Shown: positions 43,292 to 52,200, counted from the first letter of the stretch. The stretch is DNA of 64,000 nt from Streptomyces collinus (GCF_031348265.1 NZ_CP133771.1:4464001-4528000); one strand, 5' to 3'. Made by a program: numbers and translations. Notes: generated by a model not told the origin, from the sequence alone.

Positions 43292-44890
43292 ATGGCACAG
43301 CAGCAGGCCGCTCAGGGCCCGTCCGACCCCGAGGCGTCTGGCGGCGGCATGTCGGACGCGCCGGAGCTCTGGGGTAACGGCGGGTTGGTCGGGGACGGCC
43401 GGTACCGGCTGACCCGCAGACTCGGCCGGGGCGGCATGGCCGAGGTGTTCGCAGCCGAGGACGTCCGTCTCGGACGCACCGTCGCGGTCAAGCTGCTCCG
43501 CTCCGACCTCGCCGAGGACCCGGTGTCCAAGGCGCGGTTCACGCGCGAGGCCCAGTCGGTGGCCGGTCTCAACCACCACTCGATCGTCGCCGTGTACGAC
43601 TCCGGCGAGGACTTCGTCGGCGGCCAGTCCGTGCCGTACATCGTCATGGAGATCGTCGAGGGCCGCACCATCCGCGACCTGCTGCTGAACGCGGAGGCCC
43701 CCGGCCCCGAGCAGGCGCTGATCATCGTCTCGGGCGTCCTGGAGGCGCTCGCCTACTCGCACCAGCACGGCATCGTGCACCGCGACATCAAGCCCGCCAA
43801 CGTCATCATCACGCACAACGGCGCCGTGAAGGTGATGGACTTCGGCATCGCCCGGGCCCTGCACGGCGCGTCCACGACGATGACGCAGACCGGCATGGTC
43901 ATGGGCACCCCGCAGTACCTCTCCCCCGAGCAGGCGCTCGGCAAGGCCGTCGACCACCGCTCCGACCTGTACGCGACGGGCTGCCTGCTCTACGAACTCC
44001 TCTCGCTGCGCCCGCCCTTCACCGGCGAGACCCCGCTGTCCGTGGTCTACCAGCACGTCCAGGACATCCCGACGCCTCCGTCCGAGGCGTCCGACGCCTG
44101 CCCGCCGGAGCTGGACGGCCTGGTCATGCGCTCCCTCGCCAAGGAGCCCGACGACCGCTTCCAGACGGCCGAGGAGATGCGCGGGCTGGTCCAGTACGCG
44201 CTCCAGATGCTCTACGACCAGGGCGGCCACACCGGCACCTGGAACACCGGGCCGGTCGACATGCACGAGGGCCGGCACACCCCGTCCGGCGGCTTCGCCG
44301 GCGCGACGGCCGTGATGGGCCACACCGGGGACGCCTCCGGCACCACGCAGATCCCCTCGCCGATCCTGCCCGGCGGCTACGGCGGCGGGGACGACGGCGG
44401 CTTCGAGGGCCACGGCAACAAGGGCAGCGGCCGCGGCAAGCTCTGGATCCTCGCGGTGCTCGCGGTGATCGCCATCGCCGCGGGTGTCGCCCTGGCGCTG
44501 CAGAACACCGGCGGCGGCAAGGACGACCCGAGCAAGGAGCAGAAGCCGACCACCTCGCAGACGACCGAGAAGAAGACGCCCAGCGAGACCCCGAGCGACG
44601 ACGACACCGGCGCGCCGACCGACACGAGCACGGACGACGGCACCGGTACCGGCTCGGGCAACGGCAACTGGACGCCGTCGTACTCGCCCTCCTACACGCC
44701 GTCGCAGAGCGCTCCCGAGTCGCCCACCGGCGAGCCGACGGGCGAGCCGACCAGCGCGGAGCCGACCGGCGAGCCCACGGAGGAGGAGCCGACGGACCCC
44801 GGCACCCCGACCGACGACACCGGCGGTGTCGACGGCGGCACCACGGAGGGCGTCGTCGGCGGCGCGGGTGGCGGCGAAGGCGGCAGCTGA
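43292..44890 (+). CDS. Membrane Ser/Thr protein kinase with a Pro/Thr/Glu extracellular tail
   Basis: 532 residues. Kinase motifs in residues 38-300: GRGGMAEVF, VAVKLL, HRDIKPANVI, MDFGIARA, GTPQYLSPEQ. One span near 383-402 (LWILAVLAVIAIAAGVALAL). The outside part lacks PASTA repeats and is a low-complexity Thr/Glu/Pro/Ser region with GEPTGEPTSAEP-type repeats, possibly glycosylated or wall-threading. The C-terminus is Gly-rich. It is close in sequence to the divergent kinase, which suggests duplication. Confidence 0.92.
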   Translation: MAQQQAAQGPSDPEASGGGMSDAPELWGNGGLVGDGRYRLTRRLGRGGMAEVFAAEDVRLGRTVAVKLLRSDLAEDPVSKARFTREAQSVAGLNHHSIVAVYDSGEDFVGGQSVPYIVMEIVEGRTIRDLLLNAEAPGPEQALIIVSGVLEALAYSHQHGIVHRDIKPANVIITHNGAVKVMDFGIARALHGASTTMTQTGMVMGTPQYLSPEQALGKAVDHRSDLYATGCLLYELLSLRPPFTGETPLSVVYQHVQDIPTPPSEASDACPPELDGLVMRSLAKEPDDRFQTAEEMRGLVQYALQMLYDQGGHTGTWNTGPVDMHEGRHTPSGGFAGATAVMGHTGDASGTTQIPSPILPGGYGGGDDGGFEGHGNKGSGRGKLWILAVLAVIAIAAGVALALQNTGGGKDDPSKEQKPTTSQTTEKKTPSETPSDDDTGAPTDTSTDDGTGTGSGNGNWTPSYSPSYTPSQSAPESPTGEPTGEPTSAEPTGEPTEEEPTDPGTPTDDTGGVDGGTTEGVVGGAGGGEGGS

Positions 44891-44913
44891 CAGGTAAGAA
44901 ACGCACGATCCAC

Positions 44914-44949
44914 GCGCGCGTGGGGCCCGGGAACGGGGCCCGCGCGCGC
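44914..44949 (+). terminator. GC-rich hairpin after the kinase gene
   Basis: Arms GCGCGCG..GGGCCC and GGGCCCGCGCGCGC with a two-base bulge, followed by TGCCGTTTTG, 23 bases after the stop. Confidence 0.75.
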
Positions 44950-44986
44950 CTGCCGTTTTGGGCGCGCCGAAAAGTGGAGTCTTCCC

Positions 44987-45086
44987 GTGACCTGGGTCAC
45001 CGGGTTAACGTGCGGTTGCTCCGGCCTCCTGCAAGGCTGTGACCAGGGACCCTTCACGGCCTTCCCGATTTACTTGGATATCCAAG
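44987..45086. promoter_or_regulatory. Two inverted repeats upstream of the second 2-oxoacid dehydrogenase operon
   Basis: GTGACC-TG-GGTCAC at 44987-45000, and the perfect 14-base palindrome CTTGGATATCCAAG at 45073-45086. Both lie in the roughly 390-base gap before the E1alpha GTG, the second about 196 bases from it. They are candidate operators. Confidence 0.5.
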
Positions 45087-45282
45087 CAAAATCGCAGGTC
45101 AGAAGGGGTTTCACAGAAATGTGGCGCACTGGGTAACGTGCTTTCTGCAGGGCGCTCGCCGGGGCACCTGTCACGCCTGTTCCCGGCCGAGTGGCACCCA
45201 CCCCGTGTCCCGTGGGCCGAGAACAGGTGAGCCGCACTGGCCTACCGGCAACCCCGGGGGCCGGACCGACGGAGGAGCACAC

Positions 45283-46473
45283 GTGACCGTGGAGAGCACT
45301 GCCGCGCGCACACCGCGACGCAGCGCCGGAAGCAAGGCCGGCACCACCGGCACCAAGCGCACCCGCACGACCGCCAAGAAGGACGCCGGCACCGAGCCCC
45401 AGCTCGTGCAGCTGCTGACGCCCGAGGGCAAGCGCGTCAAGAACGCCGAGTACGACAAGTACGTCGCCGGTATCACTCCGGAAGAGCTCCGCGGCCTCTA
45501 CCGCGACATGGTGCTCACCCGCCGCTTCGACGCCGAGGCCACCTCCCTGCAGCGCCAGGGCGAGCTGGGCCTGTGGGCGTCGCTGCTCGGCCAGGAGGCC
45601 GCCCAGATCGGGTCCGGCCGGGCCACCCGGGAGGACGACTACGTCTTCCCGACCTACCGCGAGCACGGCGTGGCCTGGTGCCGCGGCGTCGACCCGGCCA
45701 ACCTGCTCGGGATGTTCCGCGGTGTGAACAACGGCGGCTGGGATCCCAACAGCAACAACTTCCAGCTGTACACGATCGTCATCGGCTCCCAGACGCTGCA
45801 CGCCACCGGCTACGCGATGGGCGTCGCCAAGGACGGCGCCGACAGCGCGGTGATCGCCTACTTCGGTGACGGAGCCTCCAGCCAGGGCGACGTGGCCGAA
45901 TCGTTCACCTTCTCCGCGGTCTACAACGCCCCGGTCGTGTTCTTCTGCCAGAACAACCAGTGGGCCATCTCCGAGCCGACCGAGAAGCAGTCCCGCGTGC
46001 CGATCTACCAGCGCGCCCAGGGCTTCGGCTTCCCGGGCGTCCGGGTGGACGGCAACGACGTGCTCGGCGTCCTCGCGGTCACCCGGTGGGCCCTGGAGCG
46101 GGCCCGCAGCGGCGAGGGCCCGACCCTCGTCGAGGCGTTCACCTACCGCATGGGCGCCCACACCACCTCCGACGACCCGACCCGCTACCGGGGCGACGAG
46201 GAGCGCCAGGCCTGGGAGGCCAAGGACCCGATCCTGCGGCTTCGCCGGTACCTGGAGGCCTCAAACCACGCGGACGAGGGATTCTTCGAGGAACTGGAGG
46301 CCGAGTCCGAGGCGTTGGGCAAACGAGTGCGCGAGGCGGTCCGTGCCATGCCGGACCCGGACCACTTCGCGATCTTCGAGAACGCCTACGCGGACGGACA
46401 CGCGCTCGTCGACGAGGAGCGCGCCCAGTTCGCCGCGTACCAGGCGTCGTTCGCCGACGAGGGGGGTAACTGA
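45283..46473 (+). CDS. 2-oxoacid dehydrogenase E1 component alpha subunit (second operon)
   Basis: 396 residues. The first 45 residues are a Lys/Arg/Thr-rich extension absent from the first copy. The ThDP motif GDGASSQGDVAESFTFSAVYN..QNN is intact, as are VFPTYREH, GAHTTSDDPTRYRGDEE and the TPYRM-like substrate region. GGAGGAGC precedes the GTG at 45283. It is followed one base after its stop by the E1beta ATG. This cluster is the counterpart of the bkd genes in streptomycetes and probably provides isobutyryl-, isovaleryl- or methylbutyryl-CoA. Confidence 0.9.
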   Translation: MTVESTAARTPRRSAGSKAGTTGTKRTRTTAKKDAGTEPQLVQLLTPEGKRVKNAEYDKYVAGITPEELRGLYRDMVLTRRFDAEATSLQRQGELGLWASLLGQEAAQIGSGRATREDDYVFPTYREHGVAWCRGVDPANLLGMFRGVNNGGWDPNSNNFQLYTIVIGSQTLHATGYAMGVAKDGADSAVIAYFGDGASSQGDVAESFTFSAVYNAPVVFFCQNNQWAISEPTEKQSRVPIYQRAQGFGFPGVRVDGNDVLGVLAVTRWALERARSGEGPTLVEAFTYRMGAHTTSDDPTRYRGDEERQAWEAKDPILRLRRYLEASNHADEGFFEELEAESEALGKRVREAVRAMPDPDHFAIFENAYADGHALVDEERAQFAAYQASFADEGGN

Positions 46474-46474
46474 G

Positions 46475-47452
46475 ATGGCCGACAAGATGGCACTGGCCAA
46501 GGCGATCAACGAGTCGCTGCGCCGCGCTCTGGAGTCCGACCCCAAGGTCCTGATCATGGGTGAGGACGTCGGCAAGCTCGGCGGCGTCTTCCGTGTGACG
46601 GACGGCCTGCAGAAGGACTTCGGCGAGAGCCGCGTCATCGACACCCCGCTCGCCGAGTCGGGCATCGTCGGCACGGCGATCGGCCTGGCCCTGCGCGGCT
46701 ACCGCCCGGTGGTGGAGATCCAGTTCGACGGCTTCGTCTTCCCGGCGTACGACCAGATCGTCACGCAGCTCGCGAAGATGCACGCCCGCTCGCTGGGCAA
46801 GGTCAAGCTCCCGGTCGTCGTGCGCATCCCGTACGGCGGCGGCATCGGCGCGGTGGAACACCACTCCGAGTCCCCCGAGGCGCTCTTCGCGCACGTGGCG
46901 GGCCTGAAGATCGTCAGCCCGTCGAACGCGTCGGACGCCTACTGGATGATGCAGCAGGCCATCCAGAGCGACGACCCGGTGATCTTCTTCGAGCCCAAGC
47001 GCCGCTACTGGGACAAGGGCGAGGTCAACGCGGAGGCGATCCCGGGCCCGCTGCACAAGGCCCAGGTGGTCCGCGAGGGCACCGACCTCACCCTGGCCGC
47101 CTACGGCCCGATGGTGAAGCTCTGCCAGGAGGTCGCGGACGCGGCCGCCGAGGAGGGCAAGAACCTGGAGGTCCTGGACCTGCGCTCGGTCTCCCCGCTC
47201 GACTTCGACTCGATCCAGGCCTCGGTGGAGAAGACGCGCCGTCTGGTCGTCGTCCACGAGGCCCCGGTGTTCTTCGGGTCGGGTGCGGAGATCGCCGCCC
47301 GGATCACGGAACGCTGCTTCTACCACCTGGAGGCCCCGGTGCTCCGGGTCGGCGGCTACCACGCCCCGTACCCGCCGGCCCGCCTGGAGGAGGAGTACCT
47401 GCCGAACCTGGACCGGGTACTGGACGCCGTCGACCGCTCGCTGGCGTACTGA
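46475..47452 (+). CDS. 2-oxoacid dehydrogenase E1 component beta subunit (second operon)
   Basis: 325 residues with the same blocks as the first copy: MGEDVGKLGGVFRVTDGL, VEIQFDGFVFPAYDQ, RIPYGGGIGAVEHHSES, EPKRRYWDKGEV, and a conserved YHAPYPPARLEEEYLPN end. It pairs with the alpha subunit encoded just before. The two E1beta copies in the window are clearly paralogous by motif. Confidence 0.93.
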   Translation: MADKMALAKAINESLRRALESDPKVLIMGEDVGKLGGVFRVTDGLQKDFGESRVIDTPLAESGIVGTAIGLALRGYRPVVEIQFDGFVFPAYDQIVTQLAKMHARSLGKVKLPVVVRIPYGGGIGAVEHHSESPEALFAHVAGLKIVSPSNASDAYWMMQQAIQSDDPVIFFEPKRRYWDKGEVNAEAIPGPLHKAQVVREGTDLTLAAYGPMVKLCQEVADAAAEEGKNLEVLDLRSVSPLDFDSIQASVEKTRRLVVVHEAPVFFGSGAEIAARITERCFYHLEAPVLRVGGYHAPYPPARLEEEYLPNLDRVLDAVDRSLAY

Positions 47453-47462
47453 GGAGAGGGTC

Positions 47463-48899
47463 GTGACGACGATGACGGAAGCGTCCGTGCGCGAGTTCAA
47501 GATGCCCGACGTGGGCGAGGGACTCACCGAGGCCGAGATCCTCAAGTGGTACGTCCAGCCCGGTGACACGGTCACCGACGGCCAGGTGGTCTGCGAGGTC
47601 GAGACGGCGAAGGCGGCCGTCGAGCTGCCCATCCCGTACGACGGCGTGGTCCGGGACCTGCACTTCCCCGAGGGCACCACGGTCGACGTGGGCACGGCGA
47701 TCATCTCGGTGGACGTGGGCGGCGGCAGTGCCGCACCGGCCGCGGAGCAGCCCGCCGCCGTGCGGCCCGCGGCGGCCGCGCCCGCCGAGGAGCCGAAGGC
47801 GGCGGGCTCGGGACGCCAGCCGGTGCTGGTGGGCTACGGGGTGGCGACCTCGTCCACCCGCCGCCGCCCCCGCAAGGGCCCGGAGGTCCCGGTCCAGCAG
47901 GCCTCGACGGCGATCCAGACGGAGCTGAACGGCCACGCGCCCGTGGCCCCGGCAGCGCCCGAAGCCGCCGCCACGGCGGCGCCGGCCGGCACGGAACGCC
48001 CGCTGGCCAAGCCTCCCGTCCGCAAGCTGGCCAAGGACCTGGGCGTCGACCTGACGACGGTCGTCCCGACCGGCCCGGACGGCATCATCACCCGCGAGGA
48101 CGTGCACGCGGCGGTCGCCGCCGCCGTCCCGGTGGTCACCGAGCCGCAGGTCGCGCCCGCCCCGGCAGCCGTCCAGGCTCCGGCGTCCTACGACACCGCG
48201 CGCGAGACCCGCATCCCGGTCAAGGGCGTCCGCAAGGCGACGGCGGCGGCGATGGTCGGCTCGGCGTTCACGGCGCCGCACGTCACGGAGTTCGTGACGG
48301 TCGACGTGACGCGCACGATGAAGCTGGTCGAGGAGCTGAAGGCGGACAAGGAGTTCACGGGCCTGCGTGTGAACCCCCTGCTGCTGATCGCGAAGGCGCT
48401 GCTCGTCGCGATCCGCCGCAACCCGGACGTCAACGCGTCCTGGGACGAGGCCGCCCAGGAGATCGTGGTCAAGCACTACGTGAACCTGGGCATCGCGGCC
48501 GCGACCCCGCGCGGCCTGATTGTGCCGAACATTAAGGACGCCCAGGCCAAGACCCTGCCGCAGCTGGCCGAGTCGCTGGGCGAGCTGGTGTCGACGGCCC
48601 GGGACGGCAAGACGTCCCCGGCGGCCATGCAAGGCGGCACGGTGACGATCACCAACGTCGGCGTCTTCGGCGTCGACACGGGCACGCCGATCCTGAACCC
48701 GGGCGAGTCCGCGATCCTCGCGGTCGGGGCGATCAAGCCGCAGCCGTGGGTCCACAAGGGCAAGGTGAAGCCCCGTCAGGTCACCACCCTGGCGCTGTCG
48801 TTCGACCACCGCCTGGTCGACGGCGAGCTGGGTTCGAAGGTCCTGGCCGACGTGGCGGCGATCCTGGAGCAGCCGAAGCGCCTCATCACCTGGGCGTGA
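47463..48899 (+). CDS. Dihydrolipoamide acyltransferase E2 (second operon)
   Basis: 478 residues: one lipoyl domain with the lysine in ETAKAAVEL, Ala/Pro linkers, a subunit-binding domain (PPVRKLAKDLGVDLTTV), and the acyltransferase domain with LSFDHRLVDGE (DHRxxDG). The GTG at 47463 follows GGAGAGG closely; an ATG at 47472 is an alternative. It is the last gene, ten bases after E1beta, and is ended by a strong hairpin. As in the first operon no E3 gene follows. Confidence 0.92.
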   Translation: MTTMTEASVREFKMPDVGEGLTEAEILKWYVQPGDTVTDGQVVCEVETAKAAVELPIPYDGVVRDLHFPEGTTVDVGTAIISVDVGGGSAAPAAEQPAAVRPAAAAPAEEPKAAGSGRQPVLVGYGVATSSTRRRPRKGPEVPVQQASTAIQTELNGHAPVAPAAPEAAATAAPAGTERPLAKPPVRKLAKDLGVDLTTVVPTGPDGIITREDVHAAVAAAVPVVTEPQVAPAPAAVQAPASYDTARETRIPVKGVRKATAAAMVGSAFTAPHVTEFVTVDVTRTMKLVEELKADKEFTGLRVNPLLLIAKALLVAIRRNPDVNASWDEAAQEIVVKHYVNLGIAAATPRGLIVPNIKDAQAKTLPQLAESLGELVSTARDGKTSPAAMQGGTVTITNVGVFGVDTGTPILNPGESAILAVGAIKPQPWVHKGKVKPRQVTTLALSFDHRLVDGELGSKVLADVAAILEQPKRLITWA

Positions 48900-48905
48900 G
48901 CCGAA

Positions 48906-48945
48906 GCCGGCGGCCCCCTGCCCACCCGGGCGGGGGGCCGCCGGC
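48906..48945 (+). terminator. Strong hairpin after the second E2 gene
   Basis: 18-base perfect arms GCCGGCGGCCCCCTGCCC and GGGCGGGGGGCCGCCGGC around ACCC, followed by GTTTC. Confidence 0.88.
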
Positions 48946-49050
48946 GTTTCCGGAGGTTGACCGGACGTGCGCCGCAGAGCACAAGAAGCGCGTCAGACCC
49001 GCCCAAGTACCCCACAGTAAGCGGTTTAGCCGGACATACGATCAACTTTC

Positions 49051-51285
49051 ATGCGCGACCCGATGGTTCTCAGGGCCCAGAAATTCGTCAACTCCGTGTA
49101 CGGCAGCCGTACCGGCACGACGGTGCAGGAGACCGGCGAGGCCGGCTGGCCGACCCTGTACGCCCTGACCCGTGCCCTGCAGTACGAGCTGGGCATCACC
49201 GCCCTCTCCGACAGCTTCGGCCCCACCACGCTCAGCACCCTGACGGCGAAGTACCCCGAGCTGGACGCGGACACCGTCCCCTCGCCGGACTTCTGCCGCA
49301 TCATCCAGGCCGGCCTCGCCTGCAAGGGCTACGACGGCGGCGACCTCGACGGCACCTACGGCACACGGGTGCAGGCAGCCGTCGCCCGGCTCAAGACCGA
49401 CATGGGCATCGAACAGGCCTTCCCCGGAAGCGCCTTGACGCCCAAGGTCTTCAAGGCTCTGCTGACGATGGACTCCTACGTCCCCGGCGCCTCCGGCAGC
49501 GGACAGGCCAGGACCGTCCAGCAGTGGCTCAACGGCCGCTACCTCAAGCGGCAGGACTTCTACGTCATCGCCTGCGACGGGCTGGCGTCCAAGAGCACGC
49601 TCAAGGCACTGCTCTTCGCCGTGCAGTACGAGCTGGGCATGGCGGACGGCACCGCCAACGGCAACTTCGGGCCGGGTACCCAGTCCGGTCTCAGGTCGCA
49701 CCCCGTGAAACAGGGCGACACGGGCGTCTTCGTCCAGCTGTTCTCCGCCGGGATGGTCGTCAACCGGCGGCCCACGGCCCTCACCGACACCTTCGACTCC
49801 TCCCTCGCCGCCGCCGTCCGGGCCTTCCAGACCTTCGTCGCGCTCCCGGCCACGGGCGAGGGCGACTTCGCCACCTTCGCCTCCCTGCTCGCGTCCTTCG
49901 GCGACCAGTCCCGCCCCGCCAAGGCCTGCGACACCATCGCGAAGGTCACCCCGGCCCGGGCCGCGTCGCTCAAGGCGGCCGGGATCGCGTACGTCGGCCG
50001 CTACCTCACCAACCCGAGCGCCACCTCCCTGCCGGAGAAGGCCATCCAGCCGGGCGAGCTCGCCACCATCGCCCAGCAGGGCCTGCGCTGCTTCCCGATC
50101 TACCAGACCGTCAACAACGACGCCTCGGACTTCGATTACGTCGCCGGGCGGACCGCCGGGTACGCGGCGGTCAACGCCGCCCGCGACCACGGCTTCCGCC
50201 GGGGTACCCGGATCTTCTTCGCCGTCGACTTCGATGCGATCGACGCCGAGATCACCGCGAGCGTCCTGCCCCACTTCAAGGGCGTCAAGGAGGCGATGGC
50301 GGACTCCGGCCACCCGTACGAGATCGGCGTCTACGGCTCCCGCAACGTCTGCGCGCGGGTCGGCGCGGCCGGATACTCGACCGCGAGTTTCGTCGCCGGC
50401 ATGTCTCCGGGTTTCGAGGGCAACGCCGGGCATCCGCTGCCCGCGGACTGGGCCTACGACCAGTTCGTCATCCGCACCCTCGGCTCCGGTGACGGGCAGC
50501 TGGAGATCGACGCCGACATCGCCTCGGGGCGGGACACCGGGCAGGGCTCGTTCGACCCGCCGCGGCCCGCCGTCCCGGACGTCGCCTTCGACGCGCGCCA
50601 GGTGCCGGCGCTGCGGGCCGACCTCTCGCGCTACATGCGGTCGATCGGGCGCCCGGACGGGGGCGGCATCGGCAGCGACGCGCGGCTGTACACCAACGCG
50701 CAGGCGGTCGCGGCGATCCAGGAGCAGGACGGGCTGATCACCGAGCTGTCGACGACGTACACGATGCGCAAGGCGCTGATCCAGACGGTCCTGTACTGGG
50801 CTCTGCGCGACTACGGCCTCGCCGACCAGGCCACCGACCAGCAGGTCGCCGACCACCACCTCACGGGCTCCGGCTCCGTGCGGGACTCGCACACCGGCAT
50901 CGGCGAGATCAGCGCGGGCGACGCCATCCAGGCCTGGAACCACTGCATCGGCTGGGGCTTCGCCACCGGTGACCACCGCGACCCGGCCAAGGACGCCGAC
51001 CTGTGGACCGTGTGGCAGCGGCTGAACAAGGACAACGCGTTCAGTGTGCGCACCGCGGCCCTGATCCATCTGTGGGGCACCCGGGGCAGGCCCGGCGGCC
51101 AACTGCCCCCCGGCGACCGCGTCACGACCCCGCGGTCCATGCGCCTCGACCTCGCCGAGTTCGAGATCACCGAACTCCTGCGCCGCTACCGGGCCTGGGA
51201 CCCCGACGTGGAGTCCCAGACGCACCAGAGCCTGGCCGTCTACCAGATCTTCGAGAAGTACAACAGCATCCTCCGCAACGCCTGA
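49051..51285 (+). CDS. Leaderless DUF1906 glycoside-hydrolase-like protein with N-terminal wall-binding-like repeats
   Basis: 744 residues. The first ~280 residues contain peptidoglycan-binding-like units (GYDGGDLDGTYGTRVQAAVARLK). Residues about 290-510 are the DUF1906 domain, TIM-barrel type: IAYVGRYLTN, FFAVDFDAID, YEIGVYGSRNVC, DQFVIRTLG and the acidic ending EIDADIASG. The C-terminal 230 residues are helical and unplaced. The N-terminus (MRDPMVLRAQKF) has no signal peptide, so export would need a non-Sec/Tat route or release by lysis. The following Tat-exported M15-like gene is a likely partner in wall metabolism. Confidence 0.8.
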   Translation: MRDPMVLRAQKFVNSVYGSRTGTTVQETGEAGWPTLYALTRALQYELGITALSDSFGPTTLSTLTAKYPELDADTVPSPDFCRIIQAGLACKGYDGGDLDGTYGTRVQAAVARLKTDMGIEQAFPGSALTPKVFKALLTMDSYVPGASGSGQARTVQQWLNGRYLKRQDFYVIACDGLASKSTLKALLFAVQYELGMADGTANGNFGPGTQSGLRSHPVKQGDTGVFVQLFSAGMVVNRRPTALTDTFDSSLAAAVRAFQTFVALPATGEGDFATFASLLASFGDQSRPAKACDTIAKVTPARAASLKAAGIAYVGRYLTNPSATSLPEKAIQPGELATIAQQGLRCFPIYQTVNNDASDFDYVAGRTAGYAAVNAARDHGFRRGTRIFFAVDFDAIDAEITASVLPHFKGVKEAMADSGHPYEIGVYGSRNVCARVGAAGYSTASFVAGMSPGFEGNAGHPLPADWAYDQFVIRTLGSGDGQLEIDADIASGRDTGQGSFDPPRPAVPDVAFDARQVPALRADLSRYMRSIGRPDGGGIGSDARLYTNAQAVAAIQEQDGLITELSTTYTMRKALIQTVLYWALRDYGLADQATDQQVADHHLTGSGSVRDSHTGIGEISAGDAIQAWNHCIGWGFATGDHRDPAKDADLWTVWQRLNKDNAFSVRTAALIHLWGTRGRPGGQLPPGDRVTTPRSMRLDLAEFEITELLRRYRAWDPDVESQTHQSLAVYQIFEKYNSILRNA

Positions 51286-51321
51286 GCGCGTGTGCGCAGA
51301 GAACTTCAGGAAGAGACTCCG

Positions 51322-52137
51322 TTGAAGCTCAACCTCCCCCGCATGCCCCGCAGATCACCGGCGTCCGGCGCCGGGCACCGCCGCGTCCTGTCCCGCCGTG
51401 CGCTGCTCGGCCGGGTCGCCGCCGTCGGCGGTGCCGTGGGCGTCGCGGCCCTGCCTTTGTCCCATGTCCTGTCCCAGGCGTACGCCGACGCGAACAACCC
51501 CATACCGGCCCGCGTACGGGACGCCCTGCGCAGCGCGCAGGACCGGACCCGGCGCGTGCTGGCGGGCTCGCGCTCCCCCAACGGCTGGGAGATGGAGAAC
51601 GTCTCCGACGACGGCGGCACCGTCTACACCCGCCCCGTCCCCGGCACCCCGCTCAAGGGCGTCGCCGTGCGGATGGGCGATGTGGAGACCGTCCTCGTCC
51701 ACCTGGTGCGCAGGTTCCACTACGAGGTCGACCCGCTGCGCCGGGGCGACGTCGTGGGCTGGCACGATCCCGCCGCTCTCGCCAGGAGGAGGCCCGAGTC
51801 CAATCTGGCGTCCGGCACGGCCGTGCGGATCCGGCCCGGCTTCTACCCGCGCGGCGTCCGGGGCGGCTTCTTCCCGCAGCAGGAGGTCGTGATCCGCGAC
51901 ATCCTCGCCGAGCTCGACGGCGTGGTCCGCTGGGGCGGCGACGACCGTACGCCCGACGAGTCGCTGTTCAGCGTCGACGTGCGGCCCGGTGACAAGAGGC
52001 TGGTCCGGGTCGCGGCGCGGATCCGCGGCTGGCAGCTGGAGCCGGGCGCCGGTGCGGGCTCCGCGGTGAACGTGCTGTCGGGCGGCCGGCGCAAGGCGGC
52101 CCGGGCACTGGAGCGCCGTCAGCGCAGCCTGGCCTGA
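51322..52137 (+). CDS. Tat-exported M15 peptidase-like protein without zinc ligands (pseudo-enzyme)
   Basis: 271 residues from the TTG at 51322 (AGGAAGAG upstream; GTG at 51292 is an alternative). A twin-arginine signal SRRALLGRVAAVGGAVGVAAL occupies residues 24-45. The mature part matches the M15C/VanY layout: HYEVDP, ESNLASGTAVRIRPGFYP, VVRWGGD and PDESLFSVDV. At the zinc motif SxHxxGxAxD this protein reads SNLASGTAVR, so His and Asp are Leu and Arg; the terminal His of ESHF is Leu. A wall-binding or regulatory role is inferred. It comes after the DUF1906 gene by 36 bases. Confidence 0.68.
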   Translation: MKLNLPRMPRRSPASGAGHRRVLSRRALLGRVAAVGGAVGVAALPLSHVLSQAYADANNPIPARVRDALRSAQDRTRRVLAGSRSPNGWEMENVSDDGGTVYTRPVPGTPLKGVAVRMGDVETVLVHLVRRFHYEVDPLRRGDVVGWHDPAALARRRPESNLASGTAVRIRPGFYPRGVRGGFFPQQEVVIRDILAELDGVVRWGGDDRTPDESLFSVDVRPGDKRLVRVAARIRGWQLEPGAGAGSAVNVLSGGRRKAARALERRQRSLA

Positions 52138-52200
52138 CGGCCGTGTGGAGTCGCACGACAAGCGGCCTGGCCTGACGGCCGTGTGAGAGCCGCACGACAA
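52127..52200 (+). repeat. Direct duplication of the 3' end of the M15-like gene
   Basis: 52127-52161 and 52165-52200 are near-identical (one gap, one mismatch). The first copy contains the gene's stop codon. A recent slippage or recombination event is likely. Confidence 0.85.
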
